Below are positions 32,113-44,100 of a stretch of DNA of 64,000 nt, one piece after another. The first letter of the stretch is position 1; the number at the start of each line of letters is the position of its first letter. A program made the position numbers and the translations under genes. The notes beneath the pieces are model-generated. The model was given only the letters and a program-made list of their open reading frames with translations. It was not told the origin of the DNA and searched no databases. This DNA comes from Mycobacterium parmense (GTDB lineage: Bacteria > Actinomycetota > Actinomycetes > Mycobacteriales > Mycobacteriaceae), in assembly GCF_010730575.1 (NCBI RefSeq), contig NZ_AP022614.1, forward strand, positions 4,650,001 to 4,714,000, written 5' to 3'.

Positions 32113-33131
32113 CCTGCAGGCCGCGCCCGCCCGCTCGCCTCGGCGCCGTGGCGGCGGCGGTCGCGGTGGTCGTGATGGTCACCGCGGTGATCGTGCCGGC
32201 ATCGGCGGCTCGTGCGCAGGCGGCCGCGTTCGACCTGCAGGCACACGCCGGCGGCCGGGGACAGGCGACCGGAGAATCGTTGCGCGCCTTCGCGAAATCA
32301 CTCGAACTGGGGGTCAGCACACTCGAACTCGACATCAACGTCACCGCGGACGGGCAGCCGCTGGTATGGCACGACCCGGTCATCGAGCCCGAGCAGTGCA
32401 GCGATACCGGCCCGGCGTTCGCCGGCGACCCGGCGTATCCCTACGTCGGGCGCGCGGTGCACGAGCTCACCCTGGCGCAGATCCGCACGCTGGACTGCGG
32501 CAAACCCAACCCGCAGTTCCCCGACGCGGAAGTGGTGCGCGGCAACAAGGTTGCGATCTTGCCGGAGGTCTTCGCGCTGGCGGAGTCCTACCACGCCTCG
32601 GGTCCGGACGGGATCCGCTACAACATCGAGACCAAGGTGGCCGCCGATCGCCCCGAACTCACGGCCAGCCCGCAGGAATTCGTCGACGTGATTCTGGCCG
32701 CGGTCAGGTCCGCGGGGCAGACCGGCCGGGTCGAGATCCAGAGTTTCGACTGGCGGACGCTGCCTCTGGTGCGCCACGCCGAGCCCTCCATTCCGTTGGT
32801 GGCGTTGTGGGATCGGCAGACCTGGGCCCCGGACTCGCCGTGGTCGGCCGGCATCAACCCGGCCACGGTCGGCGATCCGATGGTCGCCGCCAAGCTGGTC
32901 GGGGCCGACATCCTCTCGCCCGTTAGCACTTTGGTCAATAAAGACTTCGTCGACCGCGCCCACGCGTGGGGATTCGGGGTCATACCCTGGACGGTCGATC
33001 AGGTGCCCGCGATGCGCGAACAGATCGCCGACGGCGTCGACGGCCTCATCACCAACTACCCCGCCCGGCTGCGCGGCGTGCTGGCCGAGCTGGGCATGCC
33101 GCTGCCGCGCCCCTACCGTCGGGCACCCTAG
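32109..33131 (+). CDS. Exported glycerophosphodiester phosphodiesterase family protein
   Basis: 340 residues. A basic N-terminus and a long hydrophobic segment (about 12-33), with a likely signal-peptidase site after ASAARA, indicate export. The TIM-barrel GDPD domain follows: [12 protein letters not shown] near residue 45 corresponds to the catalytic HRGxxxxxPENT segment. [17 protein letters not shown] supplies the metal-binding E-x-D and the second catalytic His. Later NIETK and IQSFDW are also typical. Such enzymes release sn-glycerol-3-phosphate from deacylated phospholipids. TTG 32109 overlaps the methylase TGA, which suggests coupling, though a later start is possible. It has no counterpart at this site in H37Rv and marks the left border of the NRPS region. 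Confidence 0.85.
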   Translation: MTCRPRPPARLGAVAAAVAVVVMVTAVIVPASAARAQAAAFDLQAHAGGRGQATGESLRAFAKSLELGVSTLELDINVTADGQPLVWHDPVIEPEQCSDTGPAFAGDPAYPYVGRAVHELTLAQIRTLDCGKPNPQFPDAEVVRGNKVAILPEVFALAESYHASGPDGIRYNIETKVAADRPELTASPQEFVDVILAAVRSAGQTGRVEIQSFDWRTLPLVRHAEPSIPLVALWDRQTWAPDSPWSAGINPATVGDPMVAAKLVGADILSPVSTLVNKDFVDRAHAWGFGVIPWTVDQVPAMREQIADGVDGLITNYPARLRGVLAELGMPLPRPYRRAP

Positions 33132-33426
33132 ACGGCGGGCGAGCCCACTCAGAGAGAAGGCGTACGCTGGGGACCGCGCGTTTCTTGGTCCGCCGGTACC
33201 TGTGGACTGGGTCTCGCTGCACAACCCATCAGCCAGATGGCGCTCGCGCCAGCGTCTGGTACGAATCTGCGGGTGTGACGGTACTCACCGTTCGACTGTC
33301 AAGCGGCGGTTGAGCGTTCGCGTGCCCGAGCGTCTGACGATTCTTACCCGCTTAAGTAGTTCGGGTAGCATCCGGCTCAAGGGTCAATTGTGGGGTCGAG
33401 AAGTATCAATCCTGTTGGGGGACATC
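33132..33426. other. Intergenic region upstream of the mbtH-NRPS genes
   Basis: 295 bp without a recognisable gene, noticeably less GC-rich toward its right end. It holds an imperfect hairpin (CCAGA-TGGCGC / GCGCCA-GCG-TCTGG, 33233-33259) that could terminate the preceding transcript. A weak promoter-like pair follows: TTACCC at 33344-33349 and TAGCAT at 33366-33371, with a 16-bp spacer. This should contain the promoter of the NRPS operon, but no confident box is visible. Confidence 0.5.
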
Positions 33427-33651
33427 GTGAGTTTGAATCCATTTGACGACGACGCCGGCACCTTTTTCGTCTTGGTCAACGACGAGGAGCAGCACAGCCT
33501 CTGGCCGACTTTCGCCGATGTCCCCGCCGGCTGGCGAGTGGTTTATGGCGAAGCCGATCGCGCCGCCTGCCTGGAATACGTCGAACAGAATTGGCCCGAC
33601 ATACGGCCGAAGAGTCTTCGCGAGAGATTGGCGCAGGCCCGGGGGGTTTGA
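33427..33651 (+). CDS. MbtH-like protein, NRPS adenylation-domain activator
   Basis: MbtH-like proteins bind adenylation domains and are often needed for their folding and activity. The 74-residue product has the full signature: N-terminal [17 protein letters not shown] with the conserved Ser-Leu-Trp-Pro, VPAGWRVV, and the C-terminal [18 protein letters not shown] 33427 is preceded by TTGGGGGAC and gives the standard length. It sits 30 bp upstream of the giant synthetase, in the same reading frame, separated from it only by a TGA and a ten-codon gap. It most likely serves the A domains of that synthetase. It is a homologue of MbtH, not mycobactin mbtH itself. Confidence 0.95.
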   Translation: MSLNPFDDDAGTFFVLVNDEEQHSLWPTFADVPAGWRVVYGEADRAACLEYVEQNWPDIRPKSLRERLAQARGV

Positions 33652-33681
33652 TCGGTCAGCCGTCTCGATTTGGGGGGTCAG

Positions 33682-36600
33682 ATGGAGTTCGGTGACCGGG
33701 GACTGCCGGTAACCCGTGGACAACTGGATATATGGCTCGCGCAGGAGACGGGCCACTCGGGGACGGAGTGGCAGCTCGGCCTGTTCGTGAGGATCGAGGG
33801 CGTCGTCGATCGCGAGGCGCTGGAGTGGGCCGTCCGCCGGGTGGTGCAGGAGGCCGAGCCGGTGCGGGCCTGCTTCTTCGAGGAGGACGGGCAGGTATTC
33901 CAGCGGGCGATCGATTACCCGGACGTCGAGCTCGCATTCATGGATTTGACGCGCTCGCTGGATCCGGTGCGAGAAGCGCGCGAGGTGGCGTCGTCCATTC
34001 AACGCACGCCGATGCCCTTAACCGGCCAATTGTTCAAGTTTCTGGCTTTACAGACACGGGCCGATGAATTCCACCTGTATGTTTGTTGTCATCACATAGT
34101 CATCGACGGATTCGGTCTGGCCCTGGTGTGCCAGAGGGTTGCGTCCGTCTACTCCGCAATTGTCTCCGGCGCACCGATACCGCCCCCGATTTTCGGTTCC
34201 CTACAGGATTTGCTGGATGCCGAATCGGAATATGAAGCATCCGAGGATTATCGGGAAGATCAGGCGTACTGGACTCAGAACCTGCCGACCCTGGGCGGGG
34301 CATACCATCGGGCCGTCGCTGACCGCGATGAGTGTGATCCTTATCGCTCTTCCGGGCCGGTCGCGCTGGATCCGGTGATACTGCGCCGGGTTCAGCAGCT
34401 GTGCGAGGTGTGGGATATGCCTCGTTCCTCGGTGATCACCGCGGCGTGCGCACTGATGGTCCGCGGCTGGAGCGGCGAGGGCCGAGAGGTCGTGCTCGAC
34501 TTCCCGGTCGGCAGGCGGGTTCTCCCGGAGTTGAAGACGCTCCCCGGGATGGTCGCCGGCGTCGTCCCCCTGTCGGTCACGGTCTCGCCGGATTGCGCGC
34601 TGGCTGATTTCTGCAAGCATGTCGACACCCGCATCCGCGAGGCGCTGGACCACCAGCGGTTCCCCGTGCAGGCACTGGAACGCAACTCGGGCCCGGGGGT
34701 GGTGGCCGACAGGATCGTCGTCGACTTCCTGCCGTCCTCGTTCAATGTGCCCTTCGGCGGCGTGGCCGCGTCGGCGTCGCTGATCTCCGGGCTCGGGCGC
34801 GGCTTCGGGCTGGTCTTCTCCGGCGCCGGTGACGAGCTGCTGCTGAGCACCCTGGGCGAGGGGCAGCCGTTCTCGAACCTCGATGTCCGTGACATCGCCG
34901 CGCAGCTGGAGCGGGTGCTGGCGGCGATCGCCGCCGACTCGGGGCGCCGGCTGTCGACGCTGGACCTGCTCGGCGAATCCGAACGCGCCCGGCTGGGCGA
35001 GATTGGAAACCGGGCCGCATTGGGGCGCCCGGCGGGAACGCCGGTGTCGGTCACCGAGTTGTTCGACGCCCAGGTGGCCGGCACTCCGGAGGCGGTGGCG
35101 ATCAGCGGCGAAGGCGGGTCGCTGACCTACCGCGAGCTGGACGGTGCCGCAAATCGGTTGGCGCACCTGCTCGTCGGCCACGGCGCCGGTCCGGGTCGGT
35201 GTGTGGCGCTGCTGTGTTCGCGTTCGGCCGAGGCGGTCGTGGGAATCGTCGCGGTGCTCAAAACCGGGGCGGCGTACCTGCCGATCGATCCCGGTCTTCC
35301 GGCGGCGCGGATCGAGTTCATGCTCGGCGACGCCGCGCCGATCGCGGTGCTCACCACCGCCGACCTTGCCGACCTGCTCGACGGGTTCGGCGGCCCGGTC
35401 GTCGACGTGCACGACACCGGCTCTGACGCCCTGCCCGACACTGCGCCGCCGGCGCCTGCCGCCGACGACATCGCCTACCTCATCTACACGTCGGGCACGA
35501 CCGGCACGCCCAAGGGCGTGGCCATCGCCCACCACAACCTGACCCAGCTGCTCATGTCGCTGGATGGCGGACTGCCCCAGGCGTCCGAACAGGTGTGGTC
35601 GCAATGCCACTCGTACGCTTTCGACTTCTCGGTGTGGGAGATCTTCGGCGCGCTGCTGCGCGGGGGCCGGTTGGTGGTGATCCCGGAAGCGGTCGCGGGC
35701 TCGCCCACCGACATGCGCGACCTGCTGATCGCCCAGCGGGTCAACGTGCTCACCCAAACCCCCTCCGCCGTGGGAACGTTGGCGCCCGAAGGCCTGGAGT
35801 CGGTCGCCCTGGTGATGGGCGGTGAGGCCTGCCCGCCGGACGTGGTGGATCGGTGGGCGCCGGGGCGCGTCATGGTCAACGCCTACGGCCCGACGGAGAC
35901 CACGATGTGCGTGGCGATCAGCGCGCCGCTCACGGCGGGGTCGCCCGCGGTGCCGATCGGCTCGCCGGTGGCCGGCGCGGCGCTGTTTGTCCTCGACGAG
36001 TGGCTGCAGCCGCTGCCGATCGGGGTGGTCGGCGAGCTGTACGTGGCGGGGGCGGGGCTGGGAGTCGGCTACCTGAGCCGGGCGGGCCTGACCTCGTCGC
36101 GGTTCGTGGCGTGCCCCTTCGGCGGCGCCGGCGCGCGCATGTACCGCACCGGTGACCTCGCCTACTGGGGCGACGACGGGCAGCTGCGGTGCCTGGGGCG
36201 GGTCGACGAGCAGGTCAAGGTCCGCGGCTACCGCATCGAGCTCGGCGAGATCCGGGCTGCGCTGGCCGCATTCGACGGGGTGGAGCAGGCGGTGGTGATC
36301 GCCCGCGAGGATCGCCCGGGCAGCAAGCGCCTGGTCGGCTACGTCACCGGCAACGTCGACCCGGTCGAGGCGCGTCGCGTGCTGTCCGAGCGGCTTCCGG
36401 CCTACATGGTCCCGGCGGCGGTGGTGGTCCTCGAGGCGCTGCCGCTCACGCCCAACGGCAAGCTCGACCTGCGTGCCCTGCCGGCGCCGGAATACACCGT
36501 CAGCGAGTACCGCGCCCCCGCCGGCGCGGTCGAGGAGATCCTCGCCGGCATCTACGCCGACGTCCTCGGCGTCGACCGCGTCGGGGTCGACGACTCGTTC

Positions 36601-38150
36601 TTCGAACTGGGCGGCGACAGCATCTCGTCGATGCAGGTGGTGGCCCGCGCGCGGGCCGCGGGCCTGACATGCCGTCCGCGCGACGTCTTCGTCGAACAAA
36701 CCGTTGCGCGGCTGGCCGCGGTGACCAAGGCCGCCGGCGCCTCCGACGAAAGCGTGATCGACGAGGGCGTCGGGCCGGTGCCGGCGACCCCGATCATGCT
36801 GTGGCTGGCCCACACTAATGGATTGGACGGCCCGGCCGCGCAGTTCAACCAGACGGTGCTGGTGCAGGCCCCCGCGGGTGTCACCGAGGCCGACGTGGTG
36901 GCGGTGCTGCAGGCCCTGCTGGACCACCACGCCATGCTCAGGCTATGCGTGAATCGAGCTGCGGCTGAAAATGATTGGTCGCTGGCCGTCCCCGAATCCG
37001 GGAGCGTGAATGCCCGCGAGTGCCTGCGGGCGGTGGACGCGCTGACCGACGCGGCGGTGGGACAGGCGCGGTCGCGGCTCGACCCGGCGGCCGGGGTGAT
37101 GCTCAGCGCCCTGTGGGTCGCCTCCAGCCGCGAGCTGATGCTGGCCATCCACCACCTCGCCGTCGACGGGGTATCGTGGCGAATCCTGTTGGAAGACATC
37201 AACATCGCGTGGGCTCAGCACCACGCGGGGCAGCCGGTGGCGCTGCCGGCCGCGGGGACGTCGTTCCAGCGGTGGGCGACGTTGCTCGCCGAGCACGCGC
37301 ACCGTCCGGAAGTCGTGGAGCAGGCGGGCGCATGGCGGCAGGTGGCTGAGATTCCGGGGGCCCGCGAGTCGCTGCCCCCGGTCCGGCCCGACGTCGACAC
37401 CTACGCCACCGCCGGTCACCTGGCTGTGCGGCTCGACGCCGCGGACACCCGGACGCTGCTCGGCGAGGCGCCGGCGGCGTTCCACGCCGGCGTCAACGAC
37501 ATCCTGCTGATCGGCTTCGCGCTGGCCGTCGCGGAGTTCCTGCGCCCCAGCCAGATTGGTGATCAACCCATCTGCATCGACGTCGAGGGCCATGGCCGCC
37601 ACGAGGAATTCGCGGCCGAGCACGAACACGTCGACCTGTCGCGCACGGTCGGGTGGTTCACCACGAAACACCCGGCGGCGCTGCGCGTCGGTGAGTTGCC
37701 GTGGGCAAAGGTCACCGCCGGTGACCCCGCGCTGGGCGCGGTCCTCAAGGACGCCAAGGAGCAGCTTCGCGCCCTGCCGCCCGCGCTGACCTACGGCCTG
37801 CTGCGCTACTGCAACGGCGATGTCGAGCTGGACGGGCCCGACCCGCGGATCGGCTTCAACTACCTCGGGCGCCTGGGCGCCCCGGCGGCGGACGCCGAGG
37901 GGCTTTGGCAGCTGGGTCGGCAGGGCCTGTCGTTGATGGGCGCCGCCGCCGCGGTGCCCATGCCGATGGCGCACACCGTCGAGCTCAACGCCGGCGCCCT
38001 CGACACCGACGCCGGCCTGCAACTGCATGCCGAATGGACCTGGGCGCCATCGGCGTTCGACCACGCCCAGATCGCCAGGCTCGGCCGGCTGTGGTTCGAG
38101 GCGCTGGCCGGAATCTGTGTGCACGTACGAAACGGTGGGGGCGGGCTGAC
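33682..38150 (+). other. NRPS module 1: starter C - A - T - E
   Basis: C1 (residues about 5-435) has HHIVIDG at 137-143 and lacks a preceding carrier, as in lipo-initiation domains; its first 600 bp is less GC-rich than the rest. A1 has YTSGTTG near 599 and NGKLD with Lys927. Pocket residues read by eye against GrsA PheA are D-F-W-T-V-G-A-M-C-K. Carrier Ser980 is in GGDSISS. E1 (about 1025-1490) has [10 protein letters not shown] at 1157 and GFNYLGR. Residue 1 is therefore predicted to be N-acylated and D-configured. I do not name the amino acid. Confidence 0.88.
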
Positions 38151-41100
38151 CCCGTCCGACATCGCGCCGGCACGGCTGCGCCAGGAAGAGATCGACGAAC
38201 TGCAGCGCCGGTACCGAGTGGCCGACATCCTGCCGCTGACCCCGCTGCAGCAGGGGCTGCTCTTCCACGCCAGCACCGCGCAGGCCGACGTCGACATGTA
38301 CGCCGTGCAACTGGACTTCACGGTGCTGGGCCCGCTGGACCCCGTGCGTCTGCGCGACGCGGTGCACGCGGTGGTGGTCCGGCATCCGCACCTGGCCGCC
38401 CAGTTCTGCCAGCAATTCGAGCAGCCGGTCCAGATCATCTCCTCCGATCCCGAAATGGCTTGGCGATACCTCGAACTCGACGCCGACTCGGACGGCGACG
38501 ACCAGATCGAGCGGCTGTGCGCCGCCGAACGGGCCGCGGTGTGCGACCTCGCCGACCAGCCCGCTTTCCGCGCCGTACTGGTCCGCATCGCCGAGGGGCG
38601 GCACCGGTTCGTCCTGACAAATCACCACATCGTGCTCGACGGCTGGTCGCTGCCGATCCTGTTGCGCGAGATCTTCGCCGGCTACTACGGGCAACGGCTG
38701 CCCCCCGCCGCGTCGTACCGGAAGTTCATCACCTGGCTGGCCGACCGGGACCTCGACGCCGCCCGCGAGGCCTGGCGCGCGGTGCTGGACGGCTTCGACA
38801 CCCCCACGCTGGTCGGCCCACGCGACCGGCTGCAGGACCGGCTGGGGCACGGTCAGCGCGGCTTCGCCACCGCCCGGGTGTCCGAGCAGACCACGTCGGC
38901 ACTGACCGAGCTGGCGCGGACGTGCCACACCACCGTCAGCACCGTGTTGCAGGGCGCGTGGGCGCTGCTGCTGACCTCGCTGACCGGCCGGCACGACGTG
39001 GTGTTCGGCACGGCGCGCTCGCGCGTCGGCCAGCCCGAGGTGGCCGACGCCGAGACGATGGTCGGCCTGCTGATCAACACCGTGCCGGTGCGCGGCAGCA
39101 TCGGCGCGGATACCACCACCGCCGACCTGCTCGACCAGCTGCAGCGCGCCCACGTGGACACCCTCGAGCATCAACACTTGGCGCTCAACGAGATTCACCG
39201 AGTCGCCGGCCACGAGATGCTGTTCGACACCCTGTTCGTCTACGAGAACTACCCGCTCGACACGAGCAAGCCGATGGGTGTCGACGAGCTGACGATCGCC
39301 GATTTCACCAACCGCGAGTACAACCACTACCCGCTGACGGTGGAAGCCCTGCCGGGCCGCGAGCTGAACCTGCACCTCGAGTACGACACCGCCGTGTTCG
39401 ACGGGGCCGGCATCGAGGCGCTGATCGAGCGGATGCGGCGGGCGCTGGAGGCGATGACCGCCGACCCGAACCGGCGGCTGTCGTCGATCGACCTGCTCGA
39501 CGCCGGTGAGCGCGCGCAGCTGCAGCAGTGGTCGGGCGCGGGGGTCGGTGCGCCGGTTGGGATCGCGCCGGACGTGCTGGCCGCGGCGGTGACGGCCGAC
39601 CCCGACGCGCCGGCGGTCGTCGACGGCGCCCGCGTCCTGTCCTATCGCGAGCTCGACGACTGGTCCACACGGTTGGCGCGGTTGCTGATCGGTGCCGGTG
39701 TCGGCGCGGATTGTGCGGTGGGCGTGGCGATGGACCGGTGCGCCGAATTGGTGGTCGCGTGGTGGGCGGTGCTCAAGGCCGGCGGAGTCTACGTTCCGGT
39801 GGATCGGGCACACCCGGTCGAGCGGATCGCCAGCGTGCTGGATTCGGTTGCGGCGCAATGTGTCCTGACCCGCGGAGCCGAATCGGTGGCCGGAGCCGGT
39901 GCGCGTCCGGTGATCCGCGTCGACGGGCTCGACGTGTCGGGGCACAGCGCGAACCCGATCACCGACGCCGACCGGACCGCGGCGCTGGGGACGGACAGCA
40001 CGGCCTATGTGATCTTCACGTCGGGGTCCACCGGCGAACCCAAGGGCGTGGCGGTCGGCCACGCCGGCCTGCTGGGCGCGGCCGCGGGACAGCGCGCGAT
40101 GTATCGACTGCCCGCCGCGGCGCGCGTGCTGATGGTGGCCGCGCCGACCTTCGACGCGTCGCTGTTCGAGATCGCGCTGGCGACCGGATCGGGCGCGGCG
40201 CTGGTGATCGCGCCGCCCGATGTGTATGCCGGCGAGGCGCTGACGGCCCTGCTGCACCGGGAGCGGGTCAGCGCCGCCCTGATCACGCCGACGGTGGTGT
40301 CGTCGCTGGACCGCACGCGTCTGGACGCGCTGACCACGTTGATCACCGGCGGCGAGGCCTGCCCGGACGAGTTGGTGCACGCCTGGGCGCCCGGACGGCG
40401 GATGTTCAACGCCTACGGTCCCTCCGAGGCCACGATCTGGGCGACCGGCGCGACCATGTCGCCCGGCGAGCCGGTCAGCATCGGCGCACCGATCCCGGGC
40501 GTGTGCGCGCTGGTCCTGGACGCGCGGCTGAATCCGGCGCCCATCGGGGTGATGGGTGAGCTGTATCTGGCCGGGCCCGCACTGGCGCACGGCTATATCG
40601 ACCGCGCGCGGCTGACCGCCGAGCGATTCGTCGCAAATCCGTTTGCGCCCAACGGTGTAACGGGTGCACGCATGTATCGCACCGGCGACCTGGCGCGCTG
40701 GACCGCGGCCGGGAGGCTGGAGTACCTGGGCCGGGCCGACACCCAGATCAAGCTGCGCGGGCAGCGCATCGAGCTCGGCGAGATCGAAAGCGCTCTGCTC
40801 GCCTGCCCGCAGGTCGGCCAGGCCGCCGCCACCGTGCACCACGGCACCACCGGCTCCCAACTGGTCGCCTACATCACCCTGGAGCACGCCGGCACCGCCG
40901 ACGACGACGCCGAGATCGTCGGCGAGTGGCAGCACGTCTACGACGAGCTGTACGCCGCTCCGGACGCCGAGGTCACCGAGGGCGCCGGGGCCGGCGTCGT
41001 GGGGTTCGGCATGGACTTCCGGGGCTGGAACAGCAGCTACACCGGTGACCCCATCCCGCTCGAGGAGATGGCGGAATGGCGCGCGGCCACGGTGGACCGC

Positions 41101-44100
41101 ATCCTCGCCCTGCGCCCGCGGCAGGTGCTCGAGATCGGCGCGGGTTCCGGGCTGATCCTGTCGCAGGTCGCCCCGCACTGCGAACGCTATGTCGCAACGG
41201 ACATTTCGTCGGCGGCCGTCGACAAGCTGACCCGCTCGCTGGAGCGGCTGCAGATCCCGTGGCGCGACCGCGTCGAGCTGCGTGCCCAGCCGGCCCACGT
41301 CACCGAGGGGCTGCCGCCGGGCGAGTTCGACACCATCGTCATCAACTCGGTCGTCCAGTACTTCCCCAACGCGGGCTACCTGGCCGAGGTCATTGACAAC
41401 GCACTCGAGCTGCTGGCCCCCGGCGGCACGTTGTTCGTCGGCGACGTCCGCAACCATTCCCTGCAGGGGGCGTTCCAGACCGCGATCGCCCTGACCCGCA
41501 CCGGCGCCACCGACGCCGCGGTGCTGCGCCAACGGGTCCACCACGCGATGCTCGGTGAGCCCGAATTATTGCTCGCCCCAGAGTTCTTCAGCGCTTGGGC
41601 CGCCGATCGCGCGTCGGTGGCCGGGATCGAGATCGCGCTCAAGCGCGGATCGGCCGACAACGAGCTGAACCGCTACCGCTACGACGTCGCGATCCACAAG
41701 GGGCCCGCCGCCGTGCGCTCGCTGGCCGCCGCGCCCACGTGGGAATGGGCCGACTGCGCGGGCCTGACCGGGCTGCACACCCGGTTGGCTTCGCAGCGTC
41801 CCGGCACCGTCCGTGTCACCGGCATCCCCCGCGCCGGGGTCATCGGCGACGTCGTGCTCGAGCAGGCCCTCGCCGACGGGCTGCCCCTGGCCGAGGCGCT
41901 CGCCCGGGCCGAGGACGCCGACGGTTCCCTGACGCCCGAGGACCTGCACCGCCTCGGCGAGGCCGCCGGCTATCACGTCGCCGTCACCTGGGGCAATCCG
42001 CCCGGCACGGTCGACGCCGTGTTCGTCACTCGCGCGGACGCATCCGCGCCCGCGTTCACCGATCTCTACCTCCCCCCGGCCGGGGCGCATCACAGCCCCG
42101 TCCACGCCAACGACCCGCACAGCAACACCAAGATCGGCGCGGTGCGCCAGCGGTTGAGCGCGTGGCTGCCCGACTACATGGTCCCGCCGCACATCGTGGT
42201 GCTCGAGGAGATGCCCTTGACCTCCTCGGGCAAGCTCGACCGAAAGTCGTTGCCGGCGCCCGACTTCGAGGACAGCGACCGCTACCGCGCGCCGGCCGGT
42301 GCCGTCGAGGAGATCCTGGCCGACATCTATGCGCAGGTGCTGGGGCTCCCGCGGGTCGGCGTCGACGACTCGTTCTTCGACCTGGGCGGGGACTCGCTGT
42401 CGGCGATGCGCCTGATCGGCGCTGTCAACACCAGCCTGGACGCCGACCTTTCGGTGCGCACTGTCTTCGAGGCGCCCACCATCGCCCAGTTGGCGCCGCG
42501 CATCGGCGGCGACGCCCGCCGGCTCGAGCCGTTGGTGCCCGCCCAGCGTCCCGAGGCGATCCCGCTGTCGTTCGCGCAGAGCCGGCTGTGGTTCATCGAC
42601 CAACTGCAGGGCCCGTCGCCCGTCTACAACATGGCGGTGGCGTTGCGGCTGCGCGGCCGGCTCGACACCGGCGCTCTGGGCGCGGCGCTCACCGACGTGG
42701 TCGACCGCCACGAGCCCCTGCGCACGCTGTTCGCGGCGCCCGACGGGATACCCCGGCAGGTGGTGCTGCCCGCCGGGCAGACCGACTTCGGCTGGGACGT
42801 CGTCGATGCGACCGGGTGGCCGCAGGACCGGCTGGACGAGGCCGTCAACGACTCGGTGCGCCACACTTTCGACCTGTCCGCCCAAATACCCTTCCACGCA
42901 AGGCTTTTCCGCTGCGCTGATGACGAGCACATGCTGGTGGCCGTCGTGCACCACATCGCCGCCGACGGCTGGTCGATCACTCCGCTGGTGCGCGACCTGG
43001 GCGTCGCGTACGCGAGCCGCTGCGTGGGGCAGGCGCCGGCCTGGGCGCCGCTCGCGGTGCAGTACGTCGACTACACGCTGTGGCAGCGCGCGCAACTCGG
43101 CGAGATCGACGACAGCGACAGCCCGATCGCGGCGCAGCTGGCCTACTGGGAGGACGCCCTGGCCGGGCTGCCCGAACGGTTGCAGCTGCCCACCGACCGG
43201 CCCTACCCGCCGGTCGCCGACCACCGCGGCGCCCGGGTGAGCATCGAGTGGCCCGCCGAACTGCAGCGCCAGGTCCGCCGCGTGGCCCGCGAGCACAAGG
43301 CCACCAGCTTCATGGTGATCCAGGCCGCCCTGGCCACACTGCTGTCCAAGATCAGCGCGAGTTCCGATGTGGCGGTGGGCTTTCCCATCGCGGGCCGGCG
43401 CGACGCCTCGCTCGACGAGCTGGTCGGGTTCTTCGTCAACACGCTGGTGCTGCGGGTCGACATCGCCGGCGACCCCACCTTCGCCGAGCTACTGGGCCAG
43501 GTGCGCCGGCGCAGCCTGGCCGCCTACGAACACCAGGACGTGCCGTTCGAGCTGCTGGTCGAGCGCCTCAACCCGGCCCGCAGCCTGACGCATCACCCGC
43601 TGGTGCAGGTGCTGCTGGGCTGGCAGAACTTCGACTGGCAGGCCAGTGACGCCGCCGGGCTGGCGCTGGGCGATCTGCAGGCGACCGCGTTGCCGGTGGA
43701 CACCCACACGGCCAGAATGGATTTGGCGTTCTCCCTGGGCGAGCGCTGGGGCGAGGACGGGGAGCCCGCCGGACTCGACGTGGCGGTGGAATTCCGCACC
43801 GACGTTTTCGACGCCGACACGATCGAGGAGCTCGTCGGGCGGTTCGAGCGGGTGCTGGCCGCCCTGACCGCCGACCCGGACCTGCGGCTCTCGTCGCTCG
43901 ACCTGCTCGACGAGGTCGAGCACGTGCGGCTGTCCCGGTGGGGAAACCGGGCTGTGCTCGACCTTCCGGTGGCCGGGGTGTCGGTGCCGGTGTTGTTCGC
44001 CGCCCAGGTGGTGCGCAGTCCTGATGCGGTGGCGGTGGTGTGTGGTGGCGGGTCGTTGACGTATCGGGAGCTTGACGAGGCGTCCAACCGGCTGGCGCAC

